Source: an uncultured SAR116 cluster alpha proteobacterium
Lineage (GTDB): Bacteria; Pseudomonadota; Alphaproteobacteria; Puniceispirillales; Puniceispirillaceae
NCBI GenBank assembly: GCA_902516825.1
Contig: CABXZZ010000001.1
Span: forward strand, 1 to 64,000
Direction: 5' to 3'
Length of the DNA stretch: 64,000 nucleotides
The notes beneath the pieces were generated by a model, which searched no databases, was not told the origin of the DNA, and worked only from the letters and a program-made list of their open reading frames with translations. Of the stretch, positions 1 through 9,800 are shown piece after piece. How positions within the stretch are numbered: the first letter of the stretch is position 1; each line of letters starts with the position of its first letter. The translations under genes and the position numbers were made by a program.

Positions 1-438
1 CAGGCGTCTATAATTACGCCTGCTGAATTAGCAGCTAGTGATCAAGATACTCCAACATCATCTCTTAATTCCGTGCGAGAAATTTTTGACGCTAACTCAG
101 AGAACATCCCTACGCTAACCGCTGTCGGTTATGCTGTAGTATCTTCTCAACCGGGTCAGTCAGATGCACAACGCCGCTTAATGGCAATAAGATCCGCACG
201 AATGGCTGCAATGCGTGATTTAGCTGAGCAAATACATGGATTGCAGGTAGATAGCTCCACTACTGTTATAGATTTAATGGTTCAGAATGATACATTCCGC
301 GGCATTGTTTCTGGCACGATCAGAGGGGCACGCACTGTTCGTATCAATCCTACCGGCGCTGATACATACGAAATCGTTTTGGAGATAGATAGAGAAATGA
401 TTAATTACCTTATTGATACAGGTCGAAGAGTTGCCTAA
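1..438 (+). CDS. flgP: FlgP-like LPP20-family outer membrane flagellar protein (5' truncated by window start)
   Basis: Frame is open from base 1 (QASIITPAELAASDQ...) so the listed GTG at 73 is internal; LTAVGYAVVSSQPGQSDAQRRLMAIRSARMAAMRDLAEQIHG is LPP20/FlgP-like; followed by flgT. Confidence 0.7.
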   Translation, partial: QASIITPAELAASDQDTPTSSLNSVREIFDANSENIPTLTAVGYAVVSSQPGQSDAQRRLMAIRSARMAAMRDLAEQIHGLQVDSSTTVIDLMVQNDTFRGIVSGTIRGARTVRINPTGADTYEIVLEIDREMINYLIDTGRRVA

Positions 439-484
439 CTCGATTATCTAAGCGTCTTGGCTAGCAAAGAAAAAAGGTAAAAAA

Positions 485-1663
485 ATGTCGGATATGATAT
501 CTAAAATGCAATATCAACTTGGTTTACGTATTTACTATATTATTGGCATTTTAATTATTGGCATTATGCTAATTGCAATATCTGTTGCAAATGCAACACC
601 AACTAGCCCATTTCAATTTACAATAGCTATTGGCAGAGCAGCTATTACAACCGATGTGCCAGAAGAGCTCGCCAGAATGAGAGCTCTTGAGGATGCATTG
701 TACTTGGCCGCTTTGCAGGGTGGTGCAAATATTAACGGTTTTTCCGCTGTTTCTACCGATACATCTGTGAAAGACCATTTTGTGGTTCGCCCTTCAAGCA
801 AAATACTTGACTACACAATATTATCGGAAGAAAAATCAGATACTAAGGTAGAAGTTAAAATAAGAGCTGCTGTCGGAAATCTACCTCAGAAAAAATGTAA
901 CAACTCTCGTCCTATTAACATAACATTATATCGCCCTCATACATTTATAGATATGAGTGTTCCCGCCTGGATTGAAATTCACCACACAAAATTATTTAAC
1001 GCGATGTTATTTAATCTAGAAAGCAATCCACTTGTAAACACCAAAAATGCAATGAACGTCAGACTGTCACCAGCGAAGTTAAGAACAATCGAAGAACAGT
1101 ATGATTATGCAAGCTTACTTTCCCCTCAAATACGGGTTAAAAATGGCGATTATGCAATTATCCCTACGCTACACCTTTCCACAAGCGATAAAACTACACT
1201 TTTCGAAACATCTCGTCAGGTCAAAATCAAACTTGGCCTCAAGGTATTCAGCGGCGGCAGTTATAATTTTGTGGGAGAGTACGAGAAATCTGCATTATTT
1301 GAAAATGATAGAATAGCGCTTTTCCAAAATTTAGCCGATCTAGATAAACCAAGCCGAGAAGAATTGATTGAAGTTATGGGGGCCCTCATTAAGCCTTTAA
1401 CTTCAGAAATGATAACAATACTTGGCTGCCAAGTATTAAATGAGACACTGTACCTAGATAGTCAGCGTCTAACTGTGCAACTCGGAAGTAATCAGGGTAT
1501 TAGTCCAAATATGCTCGCCATAACTTCTGGTAAACATACACCTTGGACCGTTTTACGAGTGGTTTCTGTTTCTGCAAATACAGCAATCGTTGAGCCACTT
1601 GATAAAGCAAGAGAATTAAGAGATCTTGAGGGAAAAACAGTTGAATTCATGGAGTTGAACTAA
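485..1663 (+). CDS. flgT: FlgT-like flagellar assembly / H-ring protein
   Basis: Signal-peptide-like N-terminus, then ALEDALYLAALQGGANINGFSAVSTD... typical of the FlgT N-terminal domain; next to flgP and flgA. Confidence 0.65.
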   Translation: MSDMISKMQYQLGLRIYYIIGILIIGIMLIAISVANATPTSPFQFTIAIGRAAITTDVPEELARMRALEDALYLAALQGGANINGFSAVSTDTSVKDHFVVRPSSKILDYTILSEEKSDTKVEVKIRAAVGNLPQKKCNNSRPINITLYRPHTFIDMSVPAWIEIHHTKLFNAMLFNLESNPLVNTKNAMNVRLSPAKLRTIEEQYDYASLLSPQIRVKNGDYAIIPTLHLSTSDKTTLFETSRQVKIKLGLKVFSGGSYNFVGEYEKSALFENDRIALFQNLADLDKPSREELIEVMGALIKPLTSEMITILGCQVLNETLYLDSQRLTVQLGSNQGISPNMLAITSGKHTPWTVLRVVSVSANTAIVEPLDKARELRDLEGKTVEFMELN

Positions 1664-2127
1664 TGTCCAATATATATAGAAAAAAAATTTCGGGTGTCCT
1701 GCTTGCTATTGGCTTTGCGCTAAATTCCTCACACATCGCTAACGCACAATCTCAACCAATTGTCGTGTTGGAATATCCAAATTTTAGCACAAATCAACAA
1801 AATTATTCAGATAATTTATTTATTCAAAATTATGACTACACAACAACACATAAAGTTAAAGAAAATGAGACACTTAGTCATATTTTGGAAGACTATTATT
1901 CTGGGAGCGGATTAAATATGAAGTTCGTCGAAATGGCAATAATTTTTCATAATAAGCACGCATTTGTTAAAAGTAACCCCAATTTTTTATTTGCAGAGAA
2001 AACTTTAAAGCTCCCTTCCCTTAACCAAATACAAGCAATGCTCTTAGGGAATAATGCGCCTGAGAGTTCGACAAAGTCAAAGTCTGGAAGCATTAGAAGT
2101 CAGGAAATCTACTTTATCGGAGGCTAA
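1663..2127 (+). CDS. Secreted LysM-like / FimV-N-like protein
   Basis: Signal peptide; HKVKENETLSHILEDYY...GLNMKFVEMAIIFHNKHAFVKSNPNFLFAEKTLKLP resembles LysM-type motif; ATG overlaps flgT stop. Confidence 0.5.
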   Translation: MSNIYRKKISGVLLAIGFALNSSHIANAQSQPIVVLEYPNFSTNQQNYSDNLFIQNYDYTTTHKVKENETLSHILEDYYSGSGLNMKFVEMAIIFHNKHAFVKSNPNFLFAEKTLKLPSLNQIQAMLLGNNAPESSTKSKSGSIRSQEIYFIGG

Positions 2128-2135
2128 TTTTTATT

Positions 2136-2864
2136 ATGGCACGCTATGTAGCTTTAATTATTGCTTTTTTATGTTTTACGACTCCCTCAAAGCTAATTGC
2201 CGAAACAGGTTTGAGTGGTGAGTCGATCAAAGCTACTATTCAAAACACTCTTAACCTTAACAATATTTCTGCATCACCTGTTATAAACGGTAAAAAACTA
2301 TTTCCAAAATGTGAGAATAATTTAATCATAAATCCTTTTCAAAAAGACTGGAAAACTGTTTCTGTAAAATGTGATGGCAAAACACCCTGGAAAATTATAG
2401 TTAGGAACAAATTTTTTGCTTCACTAGAGGCCGGCGAAAAAGCCAGTGCTACTGCTTTAAACAACAATAAAAAAAGGCAAAAATTTGGAGAAGTTAAAGT
2501 TGGTGCAATCAAACGTAGCATTAGGCGCGGGGATGTGATTATGCCCACTGACGTTATTGAAATAGGTATTCCTTTTAATAAAGCTACAGATATTTTTCCA
2601 AATTACGCAGATTTAATAGGAAGACGCGCCAAAACAACTATAAAAGCTCTTACACCTATATTTTCAAGACAACTTGAAACAAATTTCATGATTGAAGAGG
2701 ATATGCAAGTTACAATAATACATCACGGTAAGCACATATCTGTGAAAATGGACGGTGTTGCATTAGAAAACGGCCAATATGGCGATTGGATAAATGTCAA
2801 AAATACCACAAGTGGTAGAATAATTTTAGCAAAGGTTGTTGCTGAAAAAAAAGTAACCATATAG
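2136..2864 (+). CDS. flgA: P-ring assembly chaperone FlgA (SAF domain)
   Basis: KRSIRRGDVIMPTDVIE...LIGRRAKTTIKALTPIFSRQLE SAF motif and C-terminal GRIILAKVV. Confidence 0.85.
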   Translation: MARYVALIIAFLCFTTPSKLIAETGLSGESIKATIQNTLNLNNISASPVINGKKLFPKCENNLIINPFQKDWKTVSVKCDGKTPWKIIVRNKFFASLEAGEKASATALNNNKKRQKFGEVKVGAIKRSIRRGDVIMPTDVIEIGIPFNKATDIFPNYADLIGRRAKTTIKALTPIFSRQLETNFMIEEDMQVTIIHHGKHISVKMDGVALENGQYGDWINVKNTTSGRIILAKVVAEKKVTI

Positions 2865-2914
2865 GCTAACATTTAGAGTAATTAGGTCGTTATTACGTGT
2901 GAGGAGTAAAAAAA

Positions 2915-3220
2915 ATGGTTGATTCTATCAAACAATCAATGAATCGAGTCGATGTACAGCGTACACGTGCTAATGATACCGAACCGAAACTCGGAACAAA
3001 ATTTAACGATGTTAATAATCGGGCTTCGTTAGATAGTGCCAATGTTGACACCAGTAAAGTAGAGATGTCGGACAAGGTGGCGCAGTTAGCTCAACAACCG
3101 CCAATTGATACCGAAGCTGTCGCACGCATTAAAAACGCGATCGCTGATGGTAGATATCCAATTGACATTGAAGCTGTCTCCGATGCATTGATGGATGCGT
3201 ATCGCGATATGAAATCTTAA
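2915..3220 (+). CDS. flgM: Anti-sigma28 factor FlgM
   Basis: C-terminal VARIKNAIADGRYPIDIEAVSDALMDAYRDM is classic FlgM; GAGGAG SD. Confidence 0.85.
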   Translation: MVDSIKQSMNRVDVQRTRANDTEPKLGTKFNDVNNRASLDSANVDTSKVEMSDKVAQLAQQPPIDTEAVARIKNAIADGRYPIDIEAVSDALMDAYRDMKS

Positions 3221-3248
3221 ATATATCTCTTTGTTAGAGGAGAGATAT

Positions 3249-3554
3249 ATGCGTGAAGAAAAAATTGATGTTTTCTTGAACACCTTCAGATTGCTTCTGG
3301 AAGGTGCCTTAGCTTGTCTAGATAACGGCAAAGCATTTAATCAAAAAATCAACGAAATTGAACAATGTTTGTTAAATGCCTCGCCCAGTTTGGTCTCTCA
3401 GTTAGCCCGACAACCCATTGAAATTGAACAGGGAGAAACAATAAGGACTATTATTGCCCTTATTGAAGAACTCGAATTAAAATCTAATGCCAAGTTGGAC
3501 TGGTTTCAAGATTTAGACAGACATTTAAAGCGAACACTTGCCAATGACATCTAA
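3249..3554 (+). CDS. flgN: FlgN-like export chaperone
   Basis: Small helical protein directly after flgM; ATG at 3249 preceded by GAGGAGAGAT is preferred to the TTG at 3231. Confidence 0.55.
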   Translation: MREEKIDVFLNTFRLLLEGALACLDNGKAFNQKINEIEQCLLNASPSLVSQLARQPIEIEQGETIRTIIALIEELELKSNAKLDWFQDLDRHLKRTLANDI

Positions 3555-3590
3555 AAAAGGTCAAATAAAAAAGACCTTGAGGGGGACGAT

Positions 3591-4028
3591 TTGCAACAAA
3601 TTCCAGATATTACGCATTATTTAATTACCCAATTTACTGGACTTGTAATTCTTGCGATTGTGATGATTGCTTTTATTTTAATTATACAAAGAGCAGTGAC
3701 TAAATTAACGGATCAAATATATATTGACACATCCAAAATTGACAAAATGAACGAACAAATTGAAGATAGCCAACAAGCACTTGTTTCAATTTTGACGCAG
3801 AGTGATAAACTTTTTAAAGAATTTTTAGATTTAAATAAAAAACTCACTTCTATGCAGCAGGAACTATCTTTACTTTCTAGTGATTATTCTGGCAATAAGC
3901 AGGTAGCACAAGCAATAGAGTTAGCTCGAAAAGGCTTAAATACAAAATCAATAGTTGAAAAGACCGGCCTTTCTACTGAAGATGCAGATGCCATCGTTAG
4001 ATTTCATGGAGAAAACAGCCCTTCGTAA
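3591..4028 (+). CDS. DUF2802-type membrane-anchored protein
   Basis: N-terminal TM helix, coiled coil, C-terminal AIELARKGLNTKSIVEKTGLSTEDADAIVRFHG HTH-like motif as in flagellar-cluster DUF2802 proteins. Confidence 0.6.
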   Translation: MQQIPDITHYLITQFTGLVILAIVMIAFILIIQRAVTKLTDQIYIDTSKIDKMNEQIEDSQQALVSILTQSDKLFKEFLDLNKKLTSMQQELSLLSSDYSGNKQVAQAIELARKGLNTKSIVEKTGLSTEDADAIVRFHGENSPS

Positions 4029-4128
4029 CAACTCTTTTATTAATTTTGAGGGTAATTCTTTTATCTTGGAATTTTGGTCTTCGATTTTTATCAAAATTAA
4101 ACCAAACGTGAAGAAGTTTCGCCTCAAA

Positions 4129-4473
4129 TTACATTTTAAACTTATCGATGACGCATCTCACACTCTCATAGGTATTACCTACAAAGATTTGAATGGAGCC
4201 CGTTTTCCTATTAGCTATGAGCCGCACGCCCTCACCTTCCATACTTATTTCATCTTGTGTGAGTGATAAAATTTCAGCTTTAATAAGCTTAGAGGCAAAT
4301 TGCACATTCGCAATAGCGCCCCGTTTCAAATTCCCAACTGATATTTCGTAAAGAGCGGTTTGTCTTGGCTCACAGGAATAGTTCTCATAACTAAATCTAG
4401 TCAAATCATCACAAGCTGTAAAGACAAATACTGTTCCCAATAAGCATGTAAGCGATCTTCCCAATAATTTCAT
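4129..4473 (-). CDS. Small predicted lipoprotein
   Basis: MKLLGRSLTCLLGTVFVFTAC lipobox-like signal; start M8 of the 4494 ORF preferred. Confidence 0.5.
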   Translation of the reverse strand: MKLLGRSLTCLLGTVFVFTACDDLTRFSYENYSCEPRQTALYEISVGNLKRGAIANVQFASKLIKAEILSLTQDEISMEGEGVRLIANRKTGSIQIFVGNTYESVRCVIDKFKM

Positions 4474-4566
4474 AACAAATCCTTTTAGAGGCATTTATTT
4501 ATACGTTTACCAACTAAATTTCCGCAAATTTGCAAAAATCAAAAGTAGGGTCTTCTCCTTGTTAAT

Positions 4567-5172
4567 TTAATTATTTTCTTCGGTTTCAGCTTCCTCGGTT
4601 TCAGCTTCCTCAGTTTCTGCTTCCTCGGTTTCTTCTTTTTCTTCAGAAATTGAAGAAACATTTTCTTTTAAACTATCGTCTAGTTCTCCCGCAGAATCCT
4701 CCACCTTTTCTGCTTTTCCTGCCGCTATCAGAACATCAGCTTCCTCACTGTGAACATCAACAATCACACCCTTTGGAAACCGTACTCCTTTGACAACACT
4801 ATTTTCCGTGATCCGCAACCTTATCCAGTTATTATCATCTTCATCGTCAGTATGGTCGACCGAATCATCCTCATAATCATCATTTGAAATATTCTGCTCA
4901 GGAGCTGTAAATTTAGATATTGGCGCTGCATCTTTTTTTTCTTGGATATCTAAAAGACGCTGCCTTAGCACATATACTCGTGCCGCAAGAATACCCAGCC
5001 TTTTTTGTTCAACTTCTTCTTTGGCAAGCAACTGCTTCAAAAATTCTATTGTTTCAGCAAATGTTTTACCATCACATGCTTCTATTAATTTTGCACGAAT
5101 AGCTACAACCTCTGGAGAGAGTAAAATAGAGCTTCCAGCGCCAGCACGGTTATCATCGAGAGAGAATTCCAT
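4567..5172 (-). CDS. Hypothetical acidic protein with C-terminal (EEAET)n repeat
   Basis: 201 aa ORF, GAGG SD, sigma54-like promoter upstream; no recognised family. Confidence 0.55.
   Translation of the reverse strand: MEFSLDDNRAGAGSSILLSPEVVAIRAKLIEACDGKTFAETIEFLKQLLAKEEVEQKRLGILAARVYVLRQRLLDIQEKKDAAPISKFTAPEQNISNDDYEDDSVDHTDDEDDNNWIRLRITENSVVKGVRFPKGVIVDVHSEEADVLIAAGKAEKVEDSAGELDDSLKENVSSISEEKEETEEAETEEAETEEAETEENN
4578..4640 (-). repeat. 15-bp tandem repeat (cggtttcagcttcct), about 3-4 copies
   Basis: 4581-4595 and 4596-4610 identical, 4611-4625 diverged; encodes the EEAET repeats. Confidence 0.85.
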
Positions 5173-5195
5173 TTTTAAACCTCAATATTTGATTT

Positions 5196-5211
5196 TGGCA
5201 TCTTACTTGCA
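5196..5211 (+). promoter_or_regulatory. Predicted sigma54 promoter of flgB operon
   Basis: TGGCATCTTACTTGCA; GG-N10-GC. Confidence 0.75.
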
Positions 5212-5223
5212 AATTCCACACCA
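5208..5223 (-). promoter_or_regulatory. Predicted divergent sigma54 promoter for the acidic hypothetical gene
   Basis: Minus strand TGGTGTGGAATTTGCA; GG-N10-GC; shares TTGCAA with the flgB promoter. Confidence 0.5.
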
Positions 5224-5288
5224 AACCAAGGGATTATCCCTAATTATTTATTACGTATTTGAGTTAAGTTTAAGAGGTTTAAGAAAAA

Positions 5289-5675
5289 ATGAAAAGCATT
5301 GGCGACCATTTAAGATTTCATGCATCTGCGCTGCAATTGCGGTCTCGCAGAAATGACATTCTTGCATCTAATATAGCAAATGCGGCAACACCTAATTTTA
5401 AGGCTCGTGACCTCAATTATAAACAACAAATTCGTCAAGTTGATGGTTCTGGACCACTTAAAGCAACCAACAATAAACATTTTAATGTTGCTGTCAAAAA
5501 CCCACATCAAACACTTTTTTACAGGCAACCTATAAATCCGTCTATGGACGGAAATACAGTGGAATTAAGTGTCGAACAGCTTGAGTTCTCAGAAAACTCA
5601 GTTCGGTATCAAACATCTCTTGAATTTTTAAACAAAAGAATAGCTGGTCTTATGTCCGCTATTAGAGGCGAGTAA
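5289..5675 (+). CDS. flgB: Flagellar proximal rod protein FlgB
   Basis: LRFHASALQLRSRRNDILASNIANAATPNFKARDLNY; adjacent flgC. Confidence 0.95.
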   Translation: MKSIGDHLRFHASALQLRSRRNDILASNIANAATPNFKARDLNYKQQIRQVDGSGPLKATNNKHFNVAVKNPHQTLFYRQPINPSMDGNTVELSVEQLEFSENSVRYQTSLEFLNKRIAGLMSAIRGE

Positions 5676-6091
5676 TGGCTGAAATTAAAAACGTATTTGA
5701 TATTTCTGGAAGAGCAATGGCCGCTCAATTAGTGCGACTTAATACAATCGCTAGTAACCTTGCAAACGCGGGCAACCTCGCAGCTTCGGAAGAAGAAGCC
5801 TACCGCTCACTTAAACCTGTTTTTGAAACACAATACGCTAACGAAGTAAAAAACAATGGTATTGCAACAACACAAGCTATTGAAATTGTTGAGTCAAATC
5901 GTCTGCCAGAAAAACTTTATTTGCCCGACCACCCGAGTGCTGACAAAGAAGGCTTTGTCTACAGTGCAGGGGTAAATATCGAAGAAGAATATGTCGAGAT
6001 GATGGAAGCAAGTCGTCAATATCAAAATAACGTTGAAGTGATAACCACTCTAAGAACACTTATGATGCGCACTATAAGTATGGGCAAATAA
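5675..6091 (+). CDS. flgC: Flagellar rod protein FlgC
   Basis: [29 protein letters not shown]...[22 protein letters not shown] overlap with flgB. Confidence 0.95.
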   Translation: MAEIKNVFDISGRAMAAQLVRLNTIASNLANAGNLAASEEEAYRSLKPVFETQYANEVKNNGIATTQAIEIVESNRLPEKLYLPDHPSADKEGFVYSAGVNIEEEYVEMMEASRQYQNNVEVITTLRTLMMRTISMGK

Positions 6092-6098
6092 TATTAAA

Positions 6099-6806
6099 AT
6101 GGAGAAAATAATGAGTAGCATAGACTCAAATAGCCAAGCACATTTAAACACTATCCTTGATAAAATTGGTGTCAAAAATTCTGATTCACAAAAATCTGCC
6201 TCTAAAGATAACTTGGGTCAGAAAGATTTCCTAAAATTAATGACAACTCAATTACAAAACCAAGACCCTTTTGCTCCAATGGAAAATGCAGAATTTATTG
6301 GCCAGATGGCTCAATTCTCTACCGTAACCGGCATTGCTGAAATGGGAGAGGCTCTTAAAAGCATCAGCTCCCAGTTAAATGAGTTTCGCATTGCTACGGC
6401 ATCAAACATGCTTGGTAGCTCTGTTATGATACCTGGAAATTACGCAAGAATTGACTCAGATCAGACTATTCATGGCATGGTTGACCTACCAAAAGCTTCT
6501 GCTCAAACTGAAGTACGTTTTACAGACGCAGCGGGTAACATTTTGCACAGTAAGCAACTTGGAGCACAAGCTTCGGGTCTGGTTGGGTTTAGCTGGGAAA
6601 ACATTCCAGCTGATATCACAGATAAGAATGAACCAATACGTATTGAAGCCTTTGCTGACTTCGGGAATGGTATTGAAAGCCTTACTCCGTCGATATTTGC
6701 AGAGGTCCTCGCGGCCTCTACTGGTGATGAAACCAAAGGTGTTGTTTTGGATGTTCGCGATTATGGCGAGATTCTTGCATCAGACGTACAGAAGTTTAGA
6801 CGCTAA
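6099..6806 (+). CDS. flgD: Hook capping protein FlgD
   Basis: [38 protein letters not shown]. Confidence 0.95.
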   Translation: MEKIMSSIDSNSQAHLNTILDKIGVKNSDSQKSASKDNLGQKDFLKLMTTQLQNQDPFAPMENAEFIGQMAQFSTVTGIAEMGEALKSISSQLNEFRIATASNMLGSSVMIPGNYARIDSDQTIHGMVDLPKASAQTEVRFTDAAGNILHSKQLGAQASGLVGFSWENIPADITDKNEPIRIEAFADFGNGIESLTPSIFAEVLAASTGDETKGVVLDVRDYGEILASDVQKFRR

Positions 6807-6851
6807 TAAAATAAAAAGAATGTTGAATAAGAAATTTAGGAGAGAGATGAA

Positions 6852-9800
6852 ATGTCATTCTATACCGCGCTTACAGGATTGAACGGCTCGCAGGCAGATA
6901 TATCGGCCTCATCAAACAACATTGCGAACGTTGGAACGACGGGCTTTAAAAGAAGCCGTGCAGAATTTGGTGATATTTTCGCAACATCACCATTGCAGAA
7001 TGCATCCTCTTCTATTGGTTCAGGTACAATTCTAAAAGGTATTAAGCAGCAGTTCACACAAGGTAACATTGCTGCTTCTTTAAATGCTCTTGACCTCGCT
7101 ATTTCTGGACAAGGATTTTTTGCACTGAAACCGTCTCTTACTTCTACCCAAACAGTTTATACAAGAAATGGTTCCTTGAATGTGAATAATGACCGTTATG
7201 TGGTTGACTCAGCTGGTCAATATTTACTTGTTTATCCTGTGAACGAAGATGGTTCTGTTACAGCAAAGGATCTAGATAGCGCGCTCCCTATGCAATTACC
7301 TGTTACTTCTGGTGACCCAAAAGCGACTGGAAATATTGAACTTGGAGTAAACGTTCCCGCTGCTGCTGAGGTGGTGCCCGATAAAACACAGTTTGCAGAT
7401 GGATACTCCTTCAATCCCTCGAACCCAGAAACATATACAAACTCAACTTCAATAACCATATTTGACGATCTGGGTAACCCAACAATTGCGACAATTTATT
7501 TTATTAAGACGCAGAACGCTTCCGCTGAGGACCCCACCAACAAATATGATACACGTCTTGTGATAAATGACACAGTTATTGACCCAGATCTTGTTAGCTC
7601 TGTCGATGATGCAGGAAATCAAATTTTTATAGACCGGTTTGGTTCTCAAACCACAGAAGTTCCCGATGATAACTACTTTCTTGAAGGAAAAGGGTCGCCT
7701 TTATATAAGTTGGATGATTTACAATCTTTGGTTGATTCTGAACCTACTAAAGTCAGAGGTCAGGTTTCTACTTTTGATTTTGGTGATGAGGGTGACAAGT
7801 TAGTTGAAATCGTAACTGATCCAGTGTTGTTCAACGCAACCCGCGAATCTGGCGTTGCAGATAGTCAAGTATTCTGGGGTAAAAATTTCTTAAGTATCAA
7901 GGTTGATGATATTGATACACCGGTGAATATCGATATTCGCCCAGGTAAATATAACGCTGAACAACTAGCGACCGAGGTTACACGAGCAATAAATAATAAG
8001 TTTGGTGATGATAGAAAATTCCAGATAGTGCAAAATGTGGACGATACATTAAACTTTAACTTCTTCAAATTACTACCCGATGGAACCTCCTCTGGACTAT
8101 CAAATGGTGAAATAGAAGTTGATTTGCTCAGTGATTCTTTCGTAACTGATGTTAACGGCATAGATCTTGATGGGGCATCGCCAGACTTTACTAACGAACA
8201 GTTTTTAGCACATGCTCAAGCGAGGATAAACGATGCACTTAACGAATATGCTGTTTCCTCGACTGACGATACAGTTCAGTACGCGACAGCGTTGGGTGTG
8301 AATGACAAACTATTTGCGAGAACGGCTGGTTCTCAAATGTCTGACGTTTTAGAGGCTACAGAAGTAGTAAAATTTAAACATTATTCCTCGTCGACAGACA
8401 GCCCAACAAAATTTGTTATTACCGATAATACCGAAATTCAGTCAGCCGATATTGATTCTACAACAGCAGACCCTACGACAGCGGCAAGTTATAATTGGTC
8501 CGTTTCTAACGAAATTTTTGACCAGGGTGACACGTTTACAATAAATGTAGATACAGATTATACATATTCATACACCGCCAACTCCGGGGACACAAGGAAC
8601 GAGGTTATTTCTGGACTTATAAGTCTAATTGGAACTGAGTTGGATGGATCATTTACTATCACTACTTCCGAGGATTCGTCTGGGTTATCCAATTTTACGA
8701 TAACTTCAGATGCAGTTGACACAGCGTTCAATTTTTCAGCTAGTTTTTCGGATTATTTACAGGGAGCATCAACGGATACCTACTATACAGCAACATCCTC
8801 CTCCACAACATCGACTGCTTACAACTTAGAAACAGATACCGTTGCTATCTATGACATTGGAGACCAAATTACTTTTTCTGCAATGATTAATGATGGGACC
8901 AGTGAAAATCAGGAAGTGATATCTTACACCATAACATCTGATGATATTGGAACAACAGCTGCCGATACCGCATTAAATGTTGCCACAGCAATTGCAACAG
9001 ACTTAAGCCCATCTAGTTTTTCCATAGCTCAAGCAGATCCAACTTCTGCTGAACTAACTATATCAATTGATGACCCTGCGAGTACGTTAGAGGCTGGTGC
9101 AACAATCACCAAAACTACAAATTCTTCAAATGATATTTCGGTTTCAGACAAATTTTTAGTCCACTCTTATTATGGCTCTCGCCCCGAATTAAGTGTTTAT
9201 GATAAAATGACTGCTGTAACTGCGGCGGATGATAGTCAAACTATTGAATATGACGGTACGGACACACTTAAAATATACGTTGACGACGCATCAGGTTTCA
9301 CACAGTTAGAAAATATTCGAATTGCTGGTAATTTTAGTGACGACGACATTGACTCGGGGGCTAACAACCTTATCAATGGTCGTGAATTCACAATCGCGAG
9401 TATCGACACGACAAACAATTTTATTACGATTTCGACCCAAGGGTTAGGTTTTGAAACTAACGCGCAAACCTTAATGTTCACATCGACAGATGTACATGTA
9501 TTAAGTGACGAATCAACGAACGTTGAAGCGTATTTTGAGGGAGCTGAGCAGGTTTATGAAGATGCGCCAATTGCCTTTAACAGTCAAAAAATAGTGCTCA
9601 GAGAAACCGGAAATATTAACAAACATGCATATACAAACGATGATATTGCGAATGTCACTGGTGGAAACGGAATTTTTGAAATTACAGAAACTATTTTCGA
9701 CCTAACTCAAGATGTTGACGGCACATCTACTAATTCGCTAAATATTCTCGGATTAAATGGACTAGCTCAAAGTGATACAAAAACTGTTTGGGTGGATGAA

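Noticed and set aside
569-801. Short minus-strand ORFs inside flgT and many other short antisense ORFs in the track (e.g. 29858..30394, 44713..45162)
   Set aside because: Fully overlap strongly supported coding genes, with no SD or recognisable family.
3557-3585. AAGGTC...GACCTT inverted repeat before the DUF2802 gene
   Set aside because: Only 6-bp stem with long A-rich loop and no U-tract; too weak to call a terminator.
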